Assembly (NCBI GenBank): GCA_017398555.1
Contig: JAFQFV010000035.1
Location: 80,572-144,571 of the forward strand
Direction of reading: 5' to 3'
DNA from: Alistipes sp.
GTDB lineage: Bacteria > Bacteroidota > Bacteroidia > Bacteroidales > Rikenellaceae
DNA length: 64,000 bases
Made by a program: the position numbers and the translations under genes. This document shows positions 34,212-44,239 of this stretch, in pieces. The notes beneath the pieces are model-generated. The model was not told the DNA's origin. It made no database searches and worked only from the letters and a program-made list of their open reading frames with translations. Numbering within the stretch: position 1 is the first letter of the stretch; every line of letters begins with the position of its first letter.

Positions 34212-35300
34212 ATGAAAGAGAAGAGACTTGTACTGAGTAATGGCAAGAGTTTTTCGGGCTACGGCTTTGGTGCCGACCGTCAGGCTGTTTGCAACATTGC
34301 ATTTAACACCTCGGTAGTGGGTTATCAGGAGATTATCTCCGACCCAAGCAACTACAATCAGATTGTGGTTATGACCTACCCTACTATCGGAAACTACGGT
34401 ATCAATGATGAGGACTTCGAGTCACGCATCGTCAGCATAGGCGGTCTTGTGGTTCGTGAGTACTGCACAATGCCGAGCAACTTCCGCTATACCAAGACCA
34501 TTGACGAGATTATGGAGGAGAACTCTATCCCGGGTATCTATGGCGTTGATACTCGCGCACTGACACGTGCTCTGCGTGATGGTGGTGTAACTCGCGCAGC
34601 TATCGTAGATGCCGATATGAGCATTGAGGATGCAGTAAAGCTTATCGAGAGCACCCCTGCTGAGAAGGATGTGGTTTCAAAGGTTAGCTGCCGTAAGCGT
34701 TGGTACTCTCGTACCCCTAACCACAAGTACGATGTTGTGGTTGTCGATTGCGGTGTTAAGCGTGCAATTATCGAGGAGCTTAACCGTCGTGAGTGCAACG
34801 TAATTATCGTGCCTTACAACACACCTATCGAGGAGATTCGTGCATTCAATCCGCACGGTATCTTTATCTCGAATGGTCCGGGCTCTCCTACAGACCTTCC
34901 GCAGGTTATTGAGCTTATCAAGGCTCTGCGTGGTGAGCTTCCGATGATGGGTATCAGTCTCGGTCACCTGCTTATCGGTATGGCATACGGTGCTACTGTC
35001 GAGAGCGTTGAGGGCGGAAATCGCGCAAGTGCACGTCCTATCCGTAACGCCATTACAAACCGTATTGAGATGACCGGTATGAGTATGGAGTACACCATAG
35101 CAAAGGATGTTGAGAGCAAGACAAACCTCACCGTCACCCACACCAACGTTCTTGATGGCAGCGTAGTAGGCGTTGAGTGCCGCAAGGACAAGGTCTTCTC
35201 AGTACAGTTCCATCCCGAGGGCGCTCCGGGAGCTACAAATGACAGCGCATACCTTTTCGATAAATTCATTAAACTGATGGAGGATAACAAAAATGCCTAA
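34212..35300 (+). CDS. carA: Carbamoyl-phosphate synthase small subunit, glutaminase-dead
   Basis: By family, CarA hydrolyses glutamine and feeds ammonia to CarB. The N-terminal CarA domain (YGFGA...[32 protein letters not shown]) is well conserved. In the class I amidotransferase domain the nucleophile elbow GICLGHQ is GISLGHL: Ser 249 replaces the catalytic Cys and Leu replaces Gln. The glutamine-pocket motifs GHHGGNHPV and QNHGF are also lost ([17 protein letters not shown]), while the HPE pair survives (FHPEGAPG). It is expected to act as a structural partner with free ammonia as nitrogen source. Overlaps carB by 8 bp. Confidence 0.9.
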   Translation: MKEKRLVLSNGKSFSGYGFGADRQAVCNIAFNTSVVGYQEIISDPSNYNQIVVMTYPTIGNYGINDEDFESRIVSIGGLVVREYCTMPSNFRYTKTIDEIMEENSIPGIYGVDTRALTRALRDGGVTRAAIVDADMSIEDAVKLIESTPAEKDVVSKVSCRKRWYSRTPNHKYDVVVVDCGVKRAIIEELNRRECNVIIVPYNTPIEEIRAFNPHGIFISNGPGSPTDLPQVIELIKALRGELPMMGISLGHLLIGMAYGATVESVEGGNRASARPIRNAITNRIEMTGMSMEYTIAKDVESKTNLTVTHTNVLDGSVVGVECRKDKVFSVQFHPEGAPGATNDSAYLFDKFIKLMEDNKNA

Positions 35301-38300
35301 GAGAACAGATATCAAGAAAGTGATGGTTATTGGCTCCGGCCCAATCGTTATTGGCCAGGCAGCCGAGTTCGACTATGCAGGTACCCAGGCGTGCCTTGCA
35401 CTCAAGGAGGAGGGTTACGAGGTTATTCTCGTGAACTCTAACCCTGCAACCATTATGACCGACACCTTCATTGCCGACAAGGTATATATGGAGCCGCTGA
35501 AGTTGGAGTATGTCGCAAAGATTATCCGCTACGAGCGTCCTGACGCTATCGTTCCGGGTCTTGGTGGTCAGACAGGTCTTAACCTCGCAGTTCAGCTCGC
35601 CAAGAAGGGTATTTTGGAGGAGTGTCAGGTAGAGATTCTCGGTACATCTTTCCAGAGCATCGAGCAGGCTGAGGACCGCGAGATGTTCAAGGAGCTCTGT
35701 ATCAAGCTCGGCGAGCCGGTTATCCCGTCAGAGATTGTATATTCGGTAGATGAGGCTGTTGAGGTGGCAAAGAAGATTGGCTACCCTGTAGTTCTCCGTC
35801 CTGCCTTCACCCTCGGTGGTTCAGGTGGTGGTTTTGCCGACGATGAGCAGCAGTTGCGCGAGATGATGCGTAATGCGCTGGCCGTATCTCCTGTACACCA
35901 GGTGCTTGTAGAGAAGAGTATCAAGGGTTACAAGGAGATTGAGTTCGAGGTGATGCGCGATAAGAACGACACTGCAATCGCCATCTGTAGTATGGAGAAT
36001 GTGGACCCTGTAGGTATCCACACAGGCGATAGTATCGTTGTTGCACCTGCACAGACCCTCTCAAATAAGGAGTTCCAGATGTTGCGTGACAGCGCACTCA
36101 GACTCATTCGTGCACTCAAGATTGAGGGTGGTTGTAACGTGCAGTTTGCACTCGACCCACTCTCATTCAAGTACTATATTATCGAGGTAAATCCTCGCGT
36201 ATCTCGTTCATCTGCCCTTGCATCTAAGGCGAGTGGTTTCCCTATCGCCCGCGTAACTGCAAAGGTGGCTATAGGTATGACCCTTGATGAGATTTTGTTG
36301 GAGGGTACCCCTGCTTGCTGCGAGCCTGCTATTGACTACGTAGTGACAAAGGTGGCACGCTTCCCATTCGATAAGTTCAGCGAGGCTTCAAACGAGCTGG
36401 GAACGCAGATGAAGGCTACAGGTGAGGCAATGAGTATCGGTCGTACTATCGAGGAGAGCTTGCTCAAGGCTCTGCGCTCACTTGAGACCGGTGTATGCCA
36501 CATCCACCACAAGAAGTTCGACGAGATGTCCACACAGGATATGCTCGTATATATCACTCGCGGTACTGACGACCGCATCTACGCCATTGCAGAGCTGCTG
36601 CGTCGTGGCATAGACCGTTCGCTGATTTATGACCGCACAAAGATTGATATGCTCTTCCTTGAGAAGTTCAAGAATATCGTTCGTATGGAGCGTCGTCTTG
36701 CAGAGGCTAAGGGCGAGAAGGAGGCACTCTATGAGGCTAAGCGTATGGGCTTTGGCGATAAGTTTATCGGCCAGCTCTGGGGTATGACCGAGCGCGAGGT
36801 ATTCGAGCTGCGTGAGAGTTTCGACATCAAACCTGTATATAAGATTATCGACTCTTGCTCAGGCGAGTTCGACCGCTATATCCCATACTTCTACTCTACA
36901 TACGAGCAGGAGAATGAGTCTATCGTATCCAATCGCAAGAAGATTGTCGTTCTGGGTTCAGGTCCTATCCGTATCGGTCAGGGTGTAGAGTTCGACTACT
37001 CGACCGTACACGCTATTTGGGCTATCCGCGAGGCGGGTTATGAGGCGATTATCATCAACAACAACCCTGAGACCGTATCTACAGACTACACTATCTCCGA
37101 TAAGCTCTACTTCGAGCCGCTGACCGTTGAGAATGTGATGAACATCATCCACCACGAGCAGCCGGAGGGCGTAATCGTTACCCTCGGTGGTCAGACAGCT
37201 ATCAACCTTGCCAAGCCGCTGGTTCAGATGGGCGTGAAGATTATCGGTACCGACCTTGAGGCTATCGATAAGGCTGAGGACCGTAAGCTCTTCGAGGCTA
37301 TTATGCGCGAGGTGGGTATTCCACAGCCACAGGCAAAGGCCGTAACCGAGATTGAGGATGGTGTTGCAGCGGCAGAGACTATCGGCTACCCTGTGCTTGT
37401 TCGTCCAAGCTTCGTGCTCGGTGGTCGTGCTATGCAGATTGTAGGTAACGAGCAGGCTCTGCGTCACTATCTGCACAATGCGGTAGAGATTAATGAGGAC
37501 TCCCCTGTACTTGTCGATAAGTACATTATGGGTAAAGAGGCTGAGGTAGATGCTATCTGTGACGGCACAGATGTATTTATTCCGGGTATTATGGAGCACG
37601 TTGAGAGAACAGGTATCCACTCCGGCGACTCAATCAGCGTATATCCATCATTCAGCCTTAGCGACGATGTTAAGCAGAAGATGATTGACTACACCGTACG
37701 TCTGGGTAAGGCTATCGGCATTGTCGGTCTGTACAATATTCAGTTTATCGTGGATAACGAGGATAAGGTCTATGTTATCGAGGTCAATCCGCGCTCTTCA
37801 CGTACCGTACCGTTCCTCTCAAAGTCTTGCAATGTCCCTATGGCAAAGATTGCAACCCGAGTAATGCTCGGTCACTCTCTTAAGGAGCAGGGTATTACAG
37901 AGGTTTATGGTCGTGAGCGCAAGCGTTTCTTCGTCAAGACCCCTGCATTCTCATTTGCAAAGATTAAGGGTATCGATACATACCTCTCTCCTGAGATGAA
38001 ATCTACAGGTGAGGCTATCGGTTACGACAACTCTATGACCCGTGCACTCTACAAGTCACTTCAGGCATCGGGTATGGATGTGGTAAACTACGGTACCGTG
38101 CTTGTAACCCTTGCCGATAAGGATAAGCAGGCTGCCCTGCCACTTATTGAGCGCTTCTACAACCTCGGTTTCAACATCGAGGCGACAAAGGGTACTGCCG
38201 ATTTCCTTCGTACTCACGGCATCCGCACCCGTAAGCTGAGTAAGCTCATTGAGGGTAGCGACGATATCTATCGTTCACTCTCCCGTGGCCACGTAAACTA

Positions 38301-38484
38301 CGTTATCAACACCATTGACCTTAACCAGCACAGCGCACGTCTTGATGGTTACGAGATTCGTCGTGCAGCGGTTGAGAATAATGTTACCATCTTCACATCC
38401 CTTGAGACTGTAAGCGTACTGCTTCAGGTACTTGAGGAGATTACACTCGGCGTTTCAACAATTGACGCAGATTACGACAAATAG
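35293..38484 (+). CDS. carB: Carbamoyl-phosphate synthase large subunit
   Basis: Two homologous ATP-grasp halves make carbamoyl phosphate from bicarbonate, ammonia and two ATP. 1063 aa, normal length. First half [22 protein letters not shown], and second half [21 protein letters not shown], both present (first at 13-34, second near 555); the C-terminal MGS-like allosteric domain starts near 930. Nothing suggests loss of the ammonia-using reaction, in contrast to its CarA partner. Overlaps carA by 8 bp; pyrK follows 1 bp later. Confidence 0.96.
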   Translation: MPKRTDIKKVMVIGSGPIVIGQAAEFDYAGTQACLALKEEGYEVILVNSNPATIMTDTFIADKVYMEPLKLEYVAKIIRYERPDAIVPGLGGQTGLNLAVQLAKKGILEECQVEILGTSFQSIEQAEDREMFKELCIKLGEPVIPSEIVYSVDEAVEVAKKIGYPVVLRPAFTLGGSGGGFADDEQQLREMMRNALAVSPVHQVLVEKSIKGYKEIEFEVMRDKNDTAIAICSMENVDPVGIHTGDSIVVAPAQTLSNKEFQMLRDSALRLIRALKIEGGCNVQFALDPLSFKYYIIEVNPRVSRSSALASKASGFPIARVTAKVAIGMTLDEILLEGTPACCEPAIDYVVTKVARFPFDKFSEASNELGTQMKATGEAMSIGRTIEESLLKALRSLETGVCHIHHKKFDEMSTQDMLVYITRGTDDRIYAIAELLRRGIDRSLIYDRTKIDMLFLEKFKNIVRMERRLAEAKGEKEALYEAKRMGFGDKFIGQLWGMTEREVFELRESFDIKPVYKIIDSCSGEFDRYIPYFYSTYEQENESIVSNRKKIVVLGSGPIRIGQGVEFDYSTVHAIWAIREAGYEAIIINNNPETVSTDYTISDKLYFEPLTVENVMNIIHHEQPEGVIVTLGGQTAINLAKPLVQMGVKIIGTDLEAIDKAEDRKLFEAIMREVGIPQPQAKAVTEIEDGVAAAETIGYPVLVRPSFVLGGRAMQIVGNEQALRHYLHNAVEINEDSPVLVDKYIMGKEAEVDAICDGTDVFIPGIMEHVERTGIHSGDSISVYPSFSLSDDVKQKMIDYTVRLGKAIGIVGLYNIQFIVDNEDKVYVIEVNPRSSRTVPFLSKSCNVPMAKIATRVMLGHSLKEQGITEVYGRERKRFFVKTPAFSFAKIKGIDTYLSPEMKSTGEAIGYDNSMTRALYKSLQASGMDVVNYGTVLVTLADKDKQAALPLIERFYNLGFNIEATKGTADFLRTHGIRTRKLSKLIEGSDDIYRSLSRGHVNYVINTIDLNQHSARLDGYEIRRAAVENNVTIFTSLETVSVLLQVLEEITLGVSTIDADYDK

Positions 38485-38485
38485 T

Positions 38486-39223
38486 ATGAAACAAACTGTT
38501 TTTGAGATAGTTACAAACAGAGCTCTTACCGAGAGCGTCTATGAAATGACTCTCGCGGGTGATACTTCGGCCATCACCCGCCCGGGTCAATTTGTAGAAC
38601 TCTCGCTTGAGGGCTACTTCCTTCGCCGTCCGATATCTGTCTGCAACTATGACGAGGGCAAACTGACCCTCATCTACAAGGTTGTAGGTAAGGGTACGGC
38701 GCAGATGGCTACCCTTGCTGCAGGAGTCAAGATTGACACGCTGACAGGTCTTGGTAACGGCTTTGACACCACAGTTGAGCACAACCACGCTCTACTTGTT
38801 GGTGGTGGCGTAGGTGTTCCACCGCTCTATCGTCTTGCTCGCAACCTTATTGCAGAGGGTAAGCAAGTTACCGTCGTGCTTGGCTTTAATACCGCTGCAG
38901 AGATATTCTATCGTGAGCAGTTTGAGGCTTTGGGCGTTAAGGTTATCATCGCCACTGCAGATGGCAGTGTAGGTGTGAAGGGTTTTGTTACCGACGCTAT
39001 AGCACAGCAGGTGACAGATGCCGACTACTTCTACTCTTGTGGCCCGCTGCCTATGCTCCGCGCACTGACTCAGAACCTTACAATTCCCGGTCAGATTAGC
39101 CTTGAAGAGCGTATGGGCTGTGGTTTTGGTATATGTATGGGTTGCTCTATCCAGACCGTTAATGGTGCAAAGAGAGTGTGTAAAGAGGGCCCTGTATTCA
39201 GAAAGGAGGAGGTACTATGGTAA
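38486..39223 (+). CDS. pyrK: Dihydroorotate dehydrogenase electron-transfer subunit
   Basis: FAD and [2Fe-2S] protein that passes electrons from PyrD to NAD+. 245 aa from ATG 38486, directly after the carB stop. FAD-binding RRPISVCNYDEGKLTLIYKVVGKGT (positions 45-69) and NAD-binding LLVGGGVGVPPLYRLA are present; the iron-sulfur Cys set is in MGCGFGICMGCSIQ...RVC. Overlaps pyrD by 7 bp, as expected for subunits made in equal amounts. Confidence 0.93.
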   Translation: MKQTVFEIVTNRALTESVYEMTLAGDTSAITRPGQFVELSLEGYFLRRPISVCNYDEGKLTLIYKVVGKGTAQMATLAAGVKIDTLTGLGNGFDTTVEHNHALLVGGGVGVPPLYRLARNLIAEGKQVTVVLGFNTAAEIFYREQFEALGVKVIIATADGSVGVKGFVTDAIAQQVTDADYFYSCGPLPMLRALTQNLTIPGQISLEERMGCGFGICMGCSIQTVNGAKRVCKEGPVFRKEEVLW

Positions 39224-40131
39224 GAGATTTATCGACAACCCTTTGTGGTGTAGAGCTTGACAACCCGATTATTCCTGCAAGCGGCACATTTGGCTTTGGT
39301 GCAGAGATGTCAGAGGTCTATGATCTTGATATCCTCGGCTCTATATCGTTCAAGGGCACTACCCTTGAGCCACGTTTTGGTAACCCTACGCCGAGAATTG
39401 CGGAGTGCCGTTCGGGTATGATTAACTCGGTAGGTCTGCAAAATCCGGGTATTGATGCCGTTATTGCTCACGAGCTTCCGGAGCTTCGCAAGCGTTTCCA
39501 TAAGCCGATTATCGCAAACATCAGCGGTTTTTCTATCGAGGAGTACACCGAGTGCTGCCGAAAGATTGACAAACAGGAGCAGGTAGAGATTATCGAGGTA
39601 AATGTCTCTTGCCCTAATGTTCACAATGGCGGCATGGCATTTGGCACCTCACCTGAGAGTGCTGCTGCGGTAACTGCTGCGGTAAAGGCGGTGACAACAA
39701 AGCCCGTATTTATCAAGCTCAGTCCGAATGTTACAGATATAGTATCTATCGCCCGCGCGTGCGAGGATGCCGGTGCTGACGGACTTACGCTGATTAATAC
39801 TATGCTCGGTATGAGGATTGACATTGCTCGCCGTCGCCCTGTAATTGCCAACAAGATGGGTGGTTTCTCGGGTCAGGCAATCTTCCCTGTGGCAGTAAGA
39901 ATGGTCTATCAGGTGGCAAATGCCTGCAAGATACCCGTTATCGGTTGCGGTGGTGTAGCCACTGCCGAGGATGTTATCGAGATGATGATGGCAGGTGCAA
40001 GTGCAGTTCAGGTGGGTGCAGAGAATCTGCGTAACCCATTTGCTTGCAAACAGATTATTGAAAATCTGCCAAAGGTTATGGAAAAGCTTGGCATTGAGCG
40101 ACTACGAGATATTATTGGAATAGTTAAATAA
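39217..40131 (+). CDS. pyrD: Dihydroorotate dehydrogenase B, catalytic subunit
   Basis: FMN enzyme oxidising dihydroorotate to orotate; the partner pyrK and the sequence identify class 1B (NAD+ dependent). 304 aa. FMN/substrate motifs [22 protein letters not shown], the catalytic Cys loop [12 protein letters not shown] near 130 and phosphate-binding [12 protein letters not shown] are intact. Start overlaps pyrK. Confidence 0.95.
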   Translation: MVRDLSTTLCGVELDNPIIPASGTFGFGAEMSEVYDLDILGSISFKGTTLEPRFGNPTPRIAECRSGMINSVGLQNPGIDAVIAHELPELRKRFHKPIIANISGFSIEEYTECCRKIDKQEQVEIIEVNVSCPNVHNGGMAFGTSPESAAAVTAAVKAVTTKPVFIKLSPNVTDIVSIARACEDAGADGLTLINTMLGMRIDIARRRPVIANKMGGFSGQAIFPVAVRMVYQVANACKIPVIGCGGVATAEDVIEMMMAGASAVQVGAENLRNPFACKQIIENLPKVMEKLGIERLRDIIGIVK

Positions 40132-40139
40132 AAATAGAT

Positions 40140-40838
40140 ATGAGAGATGTAATTATCGCTTGTGATTTTTCAAGCAAAGAGCAGACATTGGCATTCCTTG
40201 ACCGCTTTACCGGTCGTAAGCCATTTGTAAAGATTGGTATGGAGCTCTTCTATGCCTGTGGTCCGGATATCGTACGCGAAATTAAGGCTCGTGGTCATAA
40301 GATTTTCCTTGACCTTAAGTTGCACGACATTCCAAATACAGTTCGCAAGGCTATGAGCGTGCTTTCAAACCTTGACGTGGATATGACAAACGTTCACGCT
40401 GCCGGTACTGTTGATATGATGCGTGCTGCCCTTGAGGGTCTTACTCGTCCTGATGGTACACGTCCGCTGCTTATCGCCGTGACACAGCTCACATCTACAA
40501 GCCAGGAGCGTATGCAGCGCGAGCTTCTTATCAGCGCTACAATCAACGACACTATTGCAAAGTATGCCGAGAATGCAAAGGTTGCAGGTCTTGATGGCGT
40601 AGTTTGTTCACCTCTTGAGGCTGAGCTTGTTAAGGAGCACTGCGGCGCAGAGTTTATGACCGTTACCCCAGGTATCCGCTTTGCAGATGCTGCGGCAGAC
40701 GATCAGGTGCGTATCACAACCCCTGCTCGTGCACGCGAGATTGGCTCTGACTACATCGTTGTAGGTCGTCCTGTAACTGCTGCAGAGGACCCTGTAGCGG
40801 CTTATGAGCGTTGCTGTCGCGAGTTTATTGGCGAGTAA
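40140..40838 (+). CDS. pyrF: Orotidine 5'-phosphate decarboxylase
   Basis: Converts OMP to UMP, last step of the pathway. 232 aa; [16 protein letters not shown] at the N-terminus, the catalytic Asp/Lys array [11 protein letters not shown] near 60-70, and phosphate-binding VTPGIRF and YIVVGRPVT near the C-terminus mark the B. subtilis-type family. Eight bp after pyrD, 27 bp before pyrE. Confidence 0.95.
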   Translation: MRDVIIACDFSSKEQTLAFLDRFTGRKPFVKIGMELFYACGPDIVREIKARGHKIFLDLKLHDIPNTVRKAMSVLSNLDVDMTNVHAAGTVDMMRAALEGLTRPDGTRPLLIAVTQLTSTSQERMQRELLISATINDTIAKYAENAKVAGLDGVVCSPLEAELVKEHCGAEFMTVTPGIRFADAAADDQVRITTPARAREIGSDYIVVGRPVTAAEDPVAAYERCCREFIGE

Positions 40839-40865
40839 TCTAAAAACCTTAAAACATATACGATA

Positions 40866-41495
40866 ATGGAGAAAATCATTGCAAAAGAGTTGCTCAAAAT
40901 CAGCGCAGTATTCCTTCGCCCTGAGCAGCCGTTTACTTGGGCAAGCGGCATTAAGAGCCCTATATATTGCGACAATCGTCTGATTCTTACCGCACCATCT
41001 GCTCGTGAGAAGGTGGAGGCAGGCCTTGCGGAGCTCGTTCGCAAGCACTTCCCTGAGTGTGAGTGTCTTATGGGTACATCAACTGCGGGTATTGCTCACG
41101 CAGCTATCGTAGCGACAATTCTCGATATGCCTATGGGTTATGTTCGTAGCGGCGCAAAGGATCACGGTCGCACAAACCGCATCGAGGGTAAGCTCGAGCC
41201 AGGTACAAAGGTTGTTGTTGTAGAGGACCTTATCTCTACAGGTGGCAGCTGCATCGAGGTTGTTGAGGCTCTTCGTGAGGCTGGTGCAGAGGTGCTCGGT
41301 ATCGTGAGCATCTTCACATACGGAATGAAGCGTGGCGTTGAGAGAATCGCTGCTGCAAATACCGTAAACTACTCACTCTCTAACCTTGACTCACTTGTTG
41401 AGGTGGCTGCAGAGGAGGGTTACATCGCCCCTGAGTGGAAGGATAGAATCCTCGCCTTCCGCAACAACCCATCAGACGAGAGCTGGATTAAATAA
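40866..41495 (+). CDS. pyrE: Orotate phosphoribosyltransferase
   Basis: Joins orotate with PRPP to OMP. 209 aa. N-terminal [16 protein letters not shown] binds orotate, [12 protein letters not shown] and the flexible loop [17 protein letters not shown] contact PRPP, and the PRPP motif [13 protein letters not shown] is at about 115-127. Part of the pyr operon; pyrB follows 24 bp later. Confidence 0.95.
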   Translation: MEKIIAKELLKISAVFLRPEQPFTWASGIKSPIYCDNRLILTAPSAREKVEAGLAELVRKHFPECECLMGTSTAGIAHAAIVATILDMPMGYVRSGAKDHGRTNRIEGKLEPGTKVVVVEDLISTGGSCIEVVEALREAGAEVLGIVSIFTYGMKRGVERIAAANTVNYSLSNLDSLVEVAAEEGYIAPEWKDRILAFRNNPSDESWIK

Positions 41496-41519
41496 AGTAA
41501 CATATAAAACACTACCCCT

Positions 41520-42590
41520 ATGAGGCACCTAATTGACCCTACAGACCTGACTCGCAAGGAGACTGACGACATCGTTGCTCTTGCACTCGATATTATCGCC
41601 AATCGCGAGGCTTACAGTGAGAAGATGAAGGGCAAGAAGCTCGCTACCCTATTCTACGAGCCAAGTACCCGTACTCGTCTGAGCTTTACATCGGCTATGA
41701 TGGAGCTTGGTGGTAATGTTCTCGGTTTCTCGGATGCTGCATCATCATCTGTAAGCAAAGGTGAGACCGTGGAGGATACCGTGCGTGTTGTCGGCTGCTT
41801 TGCAGACATTATCGCGATGCGCCACCACATTGAGGGTGCACAGCTCGCTGCATCTGCAGTATCTCCTGTGCCGATTATCAATGCCGGTGACGGTAGCCAC
41901 TCTCACCCTACACAGACACTTACCGATTTGCTTACAATCACTCGCGAGTTGGGACATGTTGATAACATTACTATCGGCTTCTGCGGCGATTTGAAGTACG
42001 GACGTACCGTTCACTCGCTTATCAAGGCACTTGTTCGCTACTCAGGCATTAAGATTGTGCTTATCTCTCCGGAGGAGCTTCGCCTGCCTGACTATATCAA
42101 GACCGACATCTGCGATAAGTTCGGCATTGAGTACACCGAGGCTGGCAGCATCGAGGAGGTTATGGGCGAGCTCGACATTCTCTATATGACCCGCGTACAG
42201 AAGGAGCGTTTTACTGACGAGGCTGAGTATGAGAGAGTTAAGAACTGCTTTGTGCTCGACGCCGAGCGTATGAAGCTTGCAAAGGAGCGTATGGCTGTTC
42301 TCCACCCACTGCCACGTGTGAACGAGATTACCCGCGAGGTTGATGCCGACCCACGCGCCGCATACTTCCGTCAGGTTGAGAATGGTAAGTTTGTCCGTAT
42401 GGCACTTATCCTCTCGCTTATGCGCTGGAAGGGCGAGCAGATGGTAGAGCGCCACGAGAAGGGCGAGATAGATGGTCTGCGCTGCCCTAACCATAAGTGC
42501 ATCACAAACAATGAGCCTATGGAGCGCTACTTCTACACTGCCGACAACGGCGTTCACCGCTGCTACTACTGCGACACCAAGGCGGAGTAA
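41520..42590 (+). CDS. pyrB: Aspartate carbamoyltransferase with C-terminal PyrI-like zinc domain
   Basis: Forms carbamoyl-aspartate from aspartate and carbamoyl phosphate. Residues 1-310 are a normal catalytic chain: carbamoyl-phosphate motif STRTRLSF near 50, NAGDGSHSHPTQTLTDL, HPLPRV. Residues about 322-356 form an extra domain with CPNHKC and CYYC (Cx4C-x20-Cx2C), matching the zinc domain of the regulatory chain PyrI. The PyrI nucleotide-binding domain itself is absent, so CTP/ATP allostery through it is not expected. Last gene of the operon, closed by a terminator. Confidence 0.92.
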   Translation: MRHLIDPTDLTRKETDDIVALALDIIANREAYSEKMKGKKLATLFYEPSTRTRLSFTSAMMELGGNVLGFSDAASSSVSKGETVEDTVRVVGCFADIIAMRHHIEGAQLAASAVSPVPIINAGDGSHSHPTQTLTDLLTITRELGHVDNITIGFCGDLKYGRTVHSLIKALVRYSGIKIVLISPEELRLPDYIKTDICDKFGIEYTEAGSIEEVMGELDILYMTRVQKERFTDEAEYERVKNCFVLDAERMKLAKERMAVLHPLPRVNEITREVDADPRAAYFRQVENGKFVRMALILSLMRWKGEQMVERHEKGEIDGLRCPNHKCITNNEPMERYFYTADNGVHRCYYCDTKAE

Positions 42591-42607
42591 TAGTAATACA
42601 ATGTTAA

Positions 42608-42650
42608 ACCTACGCTGCTCACAATAGTGTGTGGCGTAGGTATTTTATTT
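42608..42650 (+). terminator. pyr operon terminator
   Basis: ACCTACGC (42608-42615) pairs with GCGTAGGT (42634-42641), with an inner CAC/GTG helix; tail TATTTTATTTT. Confidence 0.8.
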
Positions 42651-42660
42651 TACAACCACT

Positions 42661-43299
42661 ATGAAGATTATTCTTACAGGTACAACGGGATTTGTTGGCG
42701 AAGGAGTACTGCTTGCCTGCCTTGATAGACCGGAGGTTGAAAAGGTGCTGAGCGTAAGCCGTCGTCCGTGTGAGATTGCACACCCAAAGCTTGAAGAGTA
42801 TATCGTGGAGGACTTTATGACCTTGCCCACAGATGATCCGAAGTTGCAAGGTTATGACGCCTGCTTCTTCTGTGCAGGCAAGAGTAATATCGGTATGTCG
42901 AAAGAGGATTACTACCACCTCTCATACGAGATTACGATGCACTTTGCTGCGACTATCGGTCCGAAGCGAGAGTTTGTCTTTATCTATGTCAGCGGTGCTG
43001 GAACAAGTGAAACATCTCGTCAGTTCTGGTCGCAGACAAAGTCGAAGACCGAGCGAGAGCTACGCGAATTGCCTTTCAAGGCGGCATACGGTTTTCGTCC
43101 TGCAGGTATGAAGCCATACAAAGGTCAAAAGCGACTGCAAGGCTGGGGCAAGTATCATTGGCTCTTCACTTGGATACCGGGGTTCTCAAATACTATCGAA
43201 GAGGTTGCAAAGGCAATGATAAGTTGCGTAAAACACGGTTACTCCGAGCCTATTGTTGGAGTAAAGGATATTGATACGCTATCGAAACTGTGTAAATAG
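42661..43299 (+). CDS. NAD(P)-binding epimerase/dehydratase-like protein
   Basis: 212-aa atypical short-chain/NmrA-like Rossmann protein. The nucleotide motif TGTTGFVGEGVLLACL is at 6-21. The later YxxxK triad is not clear; FIYVSGAGTSETSRQFWSQTKSKTERELR has the Ser and a Lys but no Tyr in the usual place, so catalysis is uncertain. It lies 11 bp behind the pyr terminator with no own promoter seen and may depend on read-through. Role unknown. Confidence 0.75.
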   Translation: MKIILTGTTGFVGEGVLLACLDRPEVEKVLSVSRRPCEIAHPKLEEYIVEDFMTLPTDDPKLQGYDACFFCAGKSNIGMSKEDYYHLSYEITMHFAATIGPKREFVFIYVSGAGTSETSRQFWSQTKSKTERELRELPFKAAYGFRPAGMKPYKGQKRLQGWGKYHWLFTWIPGFSNTIEEVAKAMISCVKHGYSEPIVGVKDIDTLSKLCK

Positions 43300-43452
43300 T
43301 TCTCTAAAAGTAAGCTCTATAGCACTTTTCGGCTTGCAAATTTGGGAATTTAGCAGGAGAGCAAACACAGATAGCCTGAATACGGTAAATTCAGGATATA
43401 AACTTCAATTATAACTGCATAAAATATTTCAATATAGTTTTCCCTTATAATA

Positions 43453-43484
43453 TTTGCGATATTATAATCTAATCATTATCTTTG
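43453..43484 (+). promoter_or_regulatory. Promoter of the rhodanese-like gene
   Basis: TTTG (43453-43456) and TATCTTTG (43477-43484), spacing 20 bp; start codon 32 bp downstream. Confidence 0.7.
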
Positions 43485-43516
43485 TATAGAAATTAAAACT
43501 ATTAAAGAGAGATACT

Positions 43517-43891
43517 ATGAGAAAGATGTTGTATGTATTGTTTGCTGCTACGATATTAGTTAGCTGTAGCGCAAATAGCAATAAGGGTTACGAGTCGGTA
43601 GATGCCGATAGTTTTGCGAAGTTTATTGCCAACGAGCAGGTGCAACTTATTGATTCGCGCACACCTGAGGAGTTCAATTCTGGACATATTCCAGGTGCGG
43701 TAAATATCAATATTGATGATGAGAATTTCAGAGCTAAAGTTAATGAGCTCGACAAATCACGCCCTATTGCAGTATATTGTCGTGGTGGTCGTCGTAGCAA
43801 GGAGGCTGCTGATATAATGGTAGGATGTGGCTATGATGTTACAGAACTTTCAGAGGGCATTATCTCGTGGAAAGGAGAAATAGAACAGTAG
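43517..43891 (+). CDS. Rhodanese-like lipoprotein
   Basis: 124 aa. Lipoprotein signal MRKMLYVLFAATILVSC (Cys 17) and one rhodanese domain with IDSRTPEEFNSGHIPGAVNI and the active-site loop VYCRGGRRS (Cys near 91). It should carry a persulfide on the periplasmic or outer-membrane side; the sulfur donor and acceptor are unknown. Monocistronic. Confidence 0.88.
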   Translation: MRKMLYVLFAATILVSCSANSNKGYESVDADSFAKFIANEQVQLIDSRTPEEFNSGHIPGAVNINIDDENFRAKVNELDKSRPIAVYCRGGRRSKEAADIMVGCGYDVTELSEGIISWKGEIEQ

Positions 43892-44231
43892 ACAAATATA
43901 TTGCTGCGACAAGCAATAAAAAAGCACCCAAATTGAAGTGACCCCAAAAGTTTTTTATCCAAACTTTTGGGGTCACTTTATAGTCGTTTCATATTGATTT
44001 TATCTATTTACTCTATAGCACAAAATTAATCAAAAATCCAACAAATAAGAATTTTTATCCGTTTTATGTGCGCCCTATTTTGTCGTCAGAGTGTGTCATT
44101 AGAGTAACTATTTTAGCGTGATAGCGGGGCAGATACTCCGCTCGGCATATAAAGCAGCGAAGGGCTGTACTTATGCGTACTGCCCTTTGCTCGATTTATA
44201 TGTTAGCGGAGATAGGTGCCCCGCTATCACG
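43892..44231. other. 340-bp intergenic region between convergent genes
   Basis: Holds a small hairpin TATTGCT/AGCAATA after the rhodanese gene, an 18-bp perfect inverted repeat (43936-43978), an isolated left-end fragment of the palindromic family (about 44081-44105) and the large palindrome at 44109-44239. No gene supported. Confidence 0.7.
43936..43978. repeat. 18-bp perfect inverted repeat resembling IS ends
   Basis: AAGTGACCCCAAAAGTTT and its exact complement are separated by 7 nt. There is no T tract right behind it on either strand, which argues against a normal terminator. The GTGACCCCAAAAG sequence resembles terminal repeats of IS3-group elements, so it may be a minimal remnant of one; no target duplication was found. 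Confidence 0.55.
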
Positions 44232-44239
44232 CTAAAATA
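44109..44239. repeat. 131-bp near-perfect palindrome, copy C
   Basis: Outer arms of 23 bp (44109-44131, 44217-44239) are perfectly complementary. Inner helices CTCCGCT/AGCGGAG, CATATAAA/TTTATATG and AGCGAAGGGC/GCCCTTTGCT follow, closing on GTAC-TTATGC-GTAC. The right arm runs into purB and supplies its last two sense codons and stop. The apical GTAC-N6-GTAC relates it to copies A2, B2 and D, though the arm sequence differs. Confidence 0.8.

Noticed and set aside
42661-43299. Ninth gene of the pyr operon
   Set aside because: It lies behind a good terminator and has no link to pyrimidine synthesis; co-transcription by read-through cannot be excluded.
43936-43978. Simple intrinsic terminator of the rhodanese-like gene
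   Set aside because: The stem is very strong, but no T run follows on either strand within a few bases.
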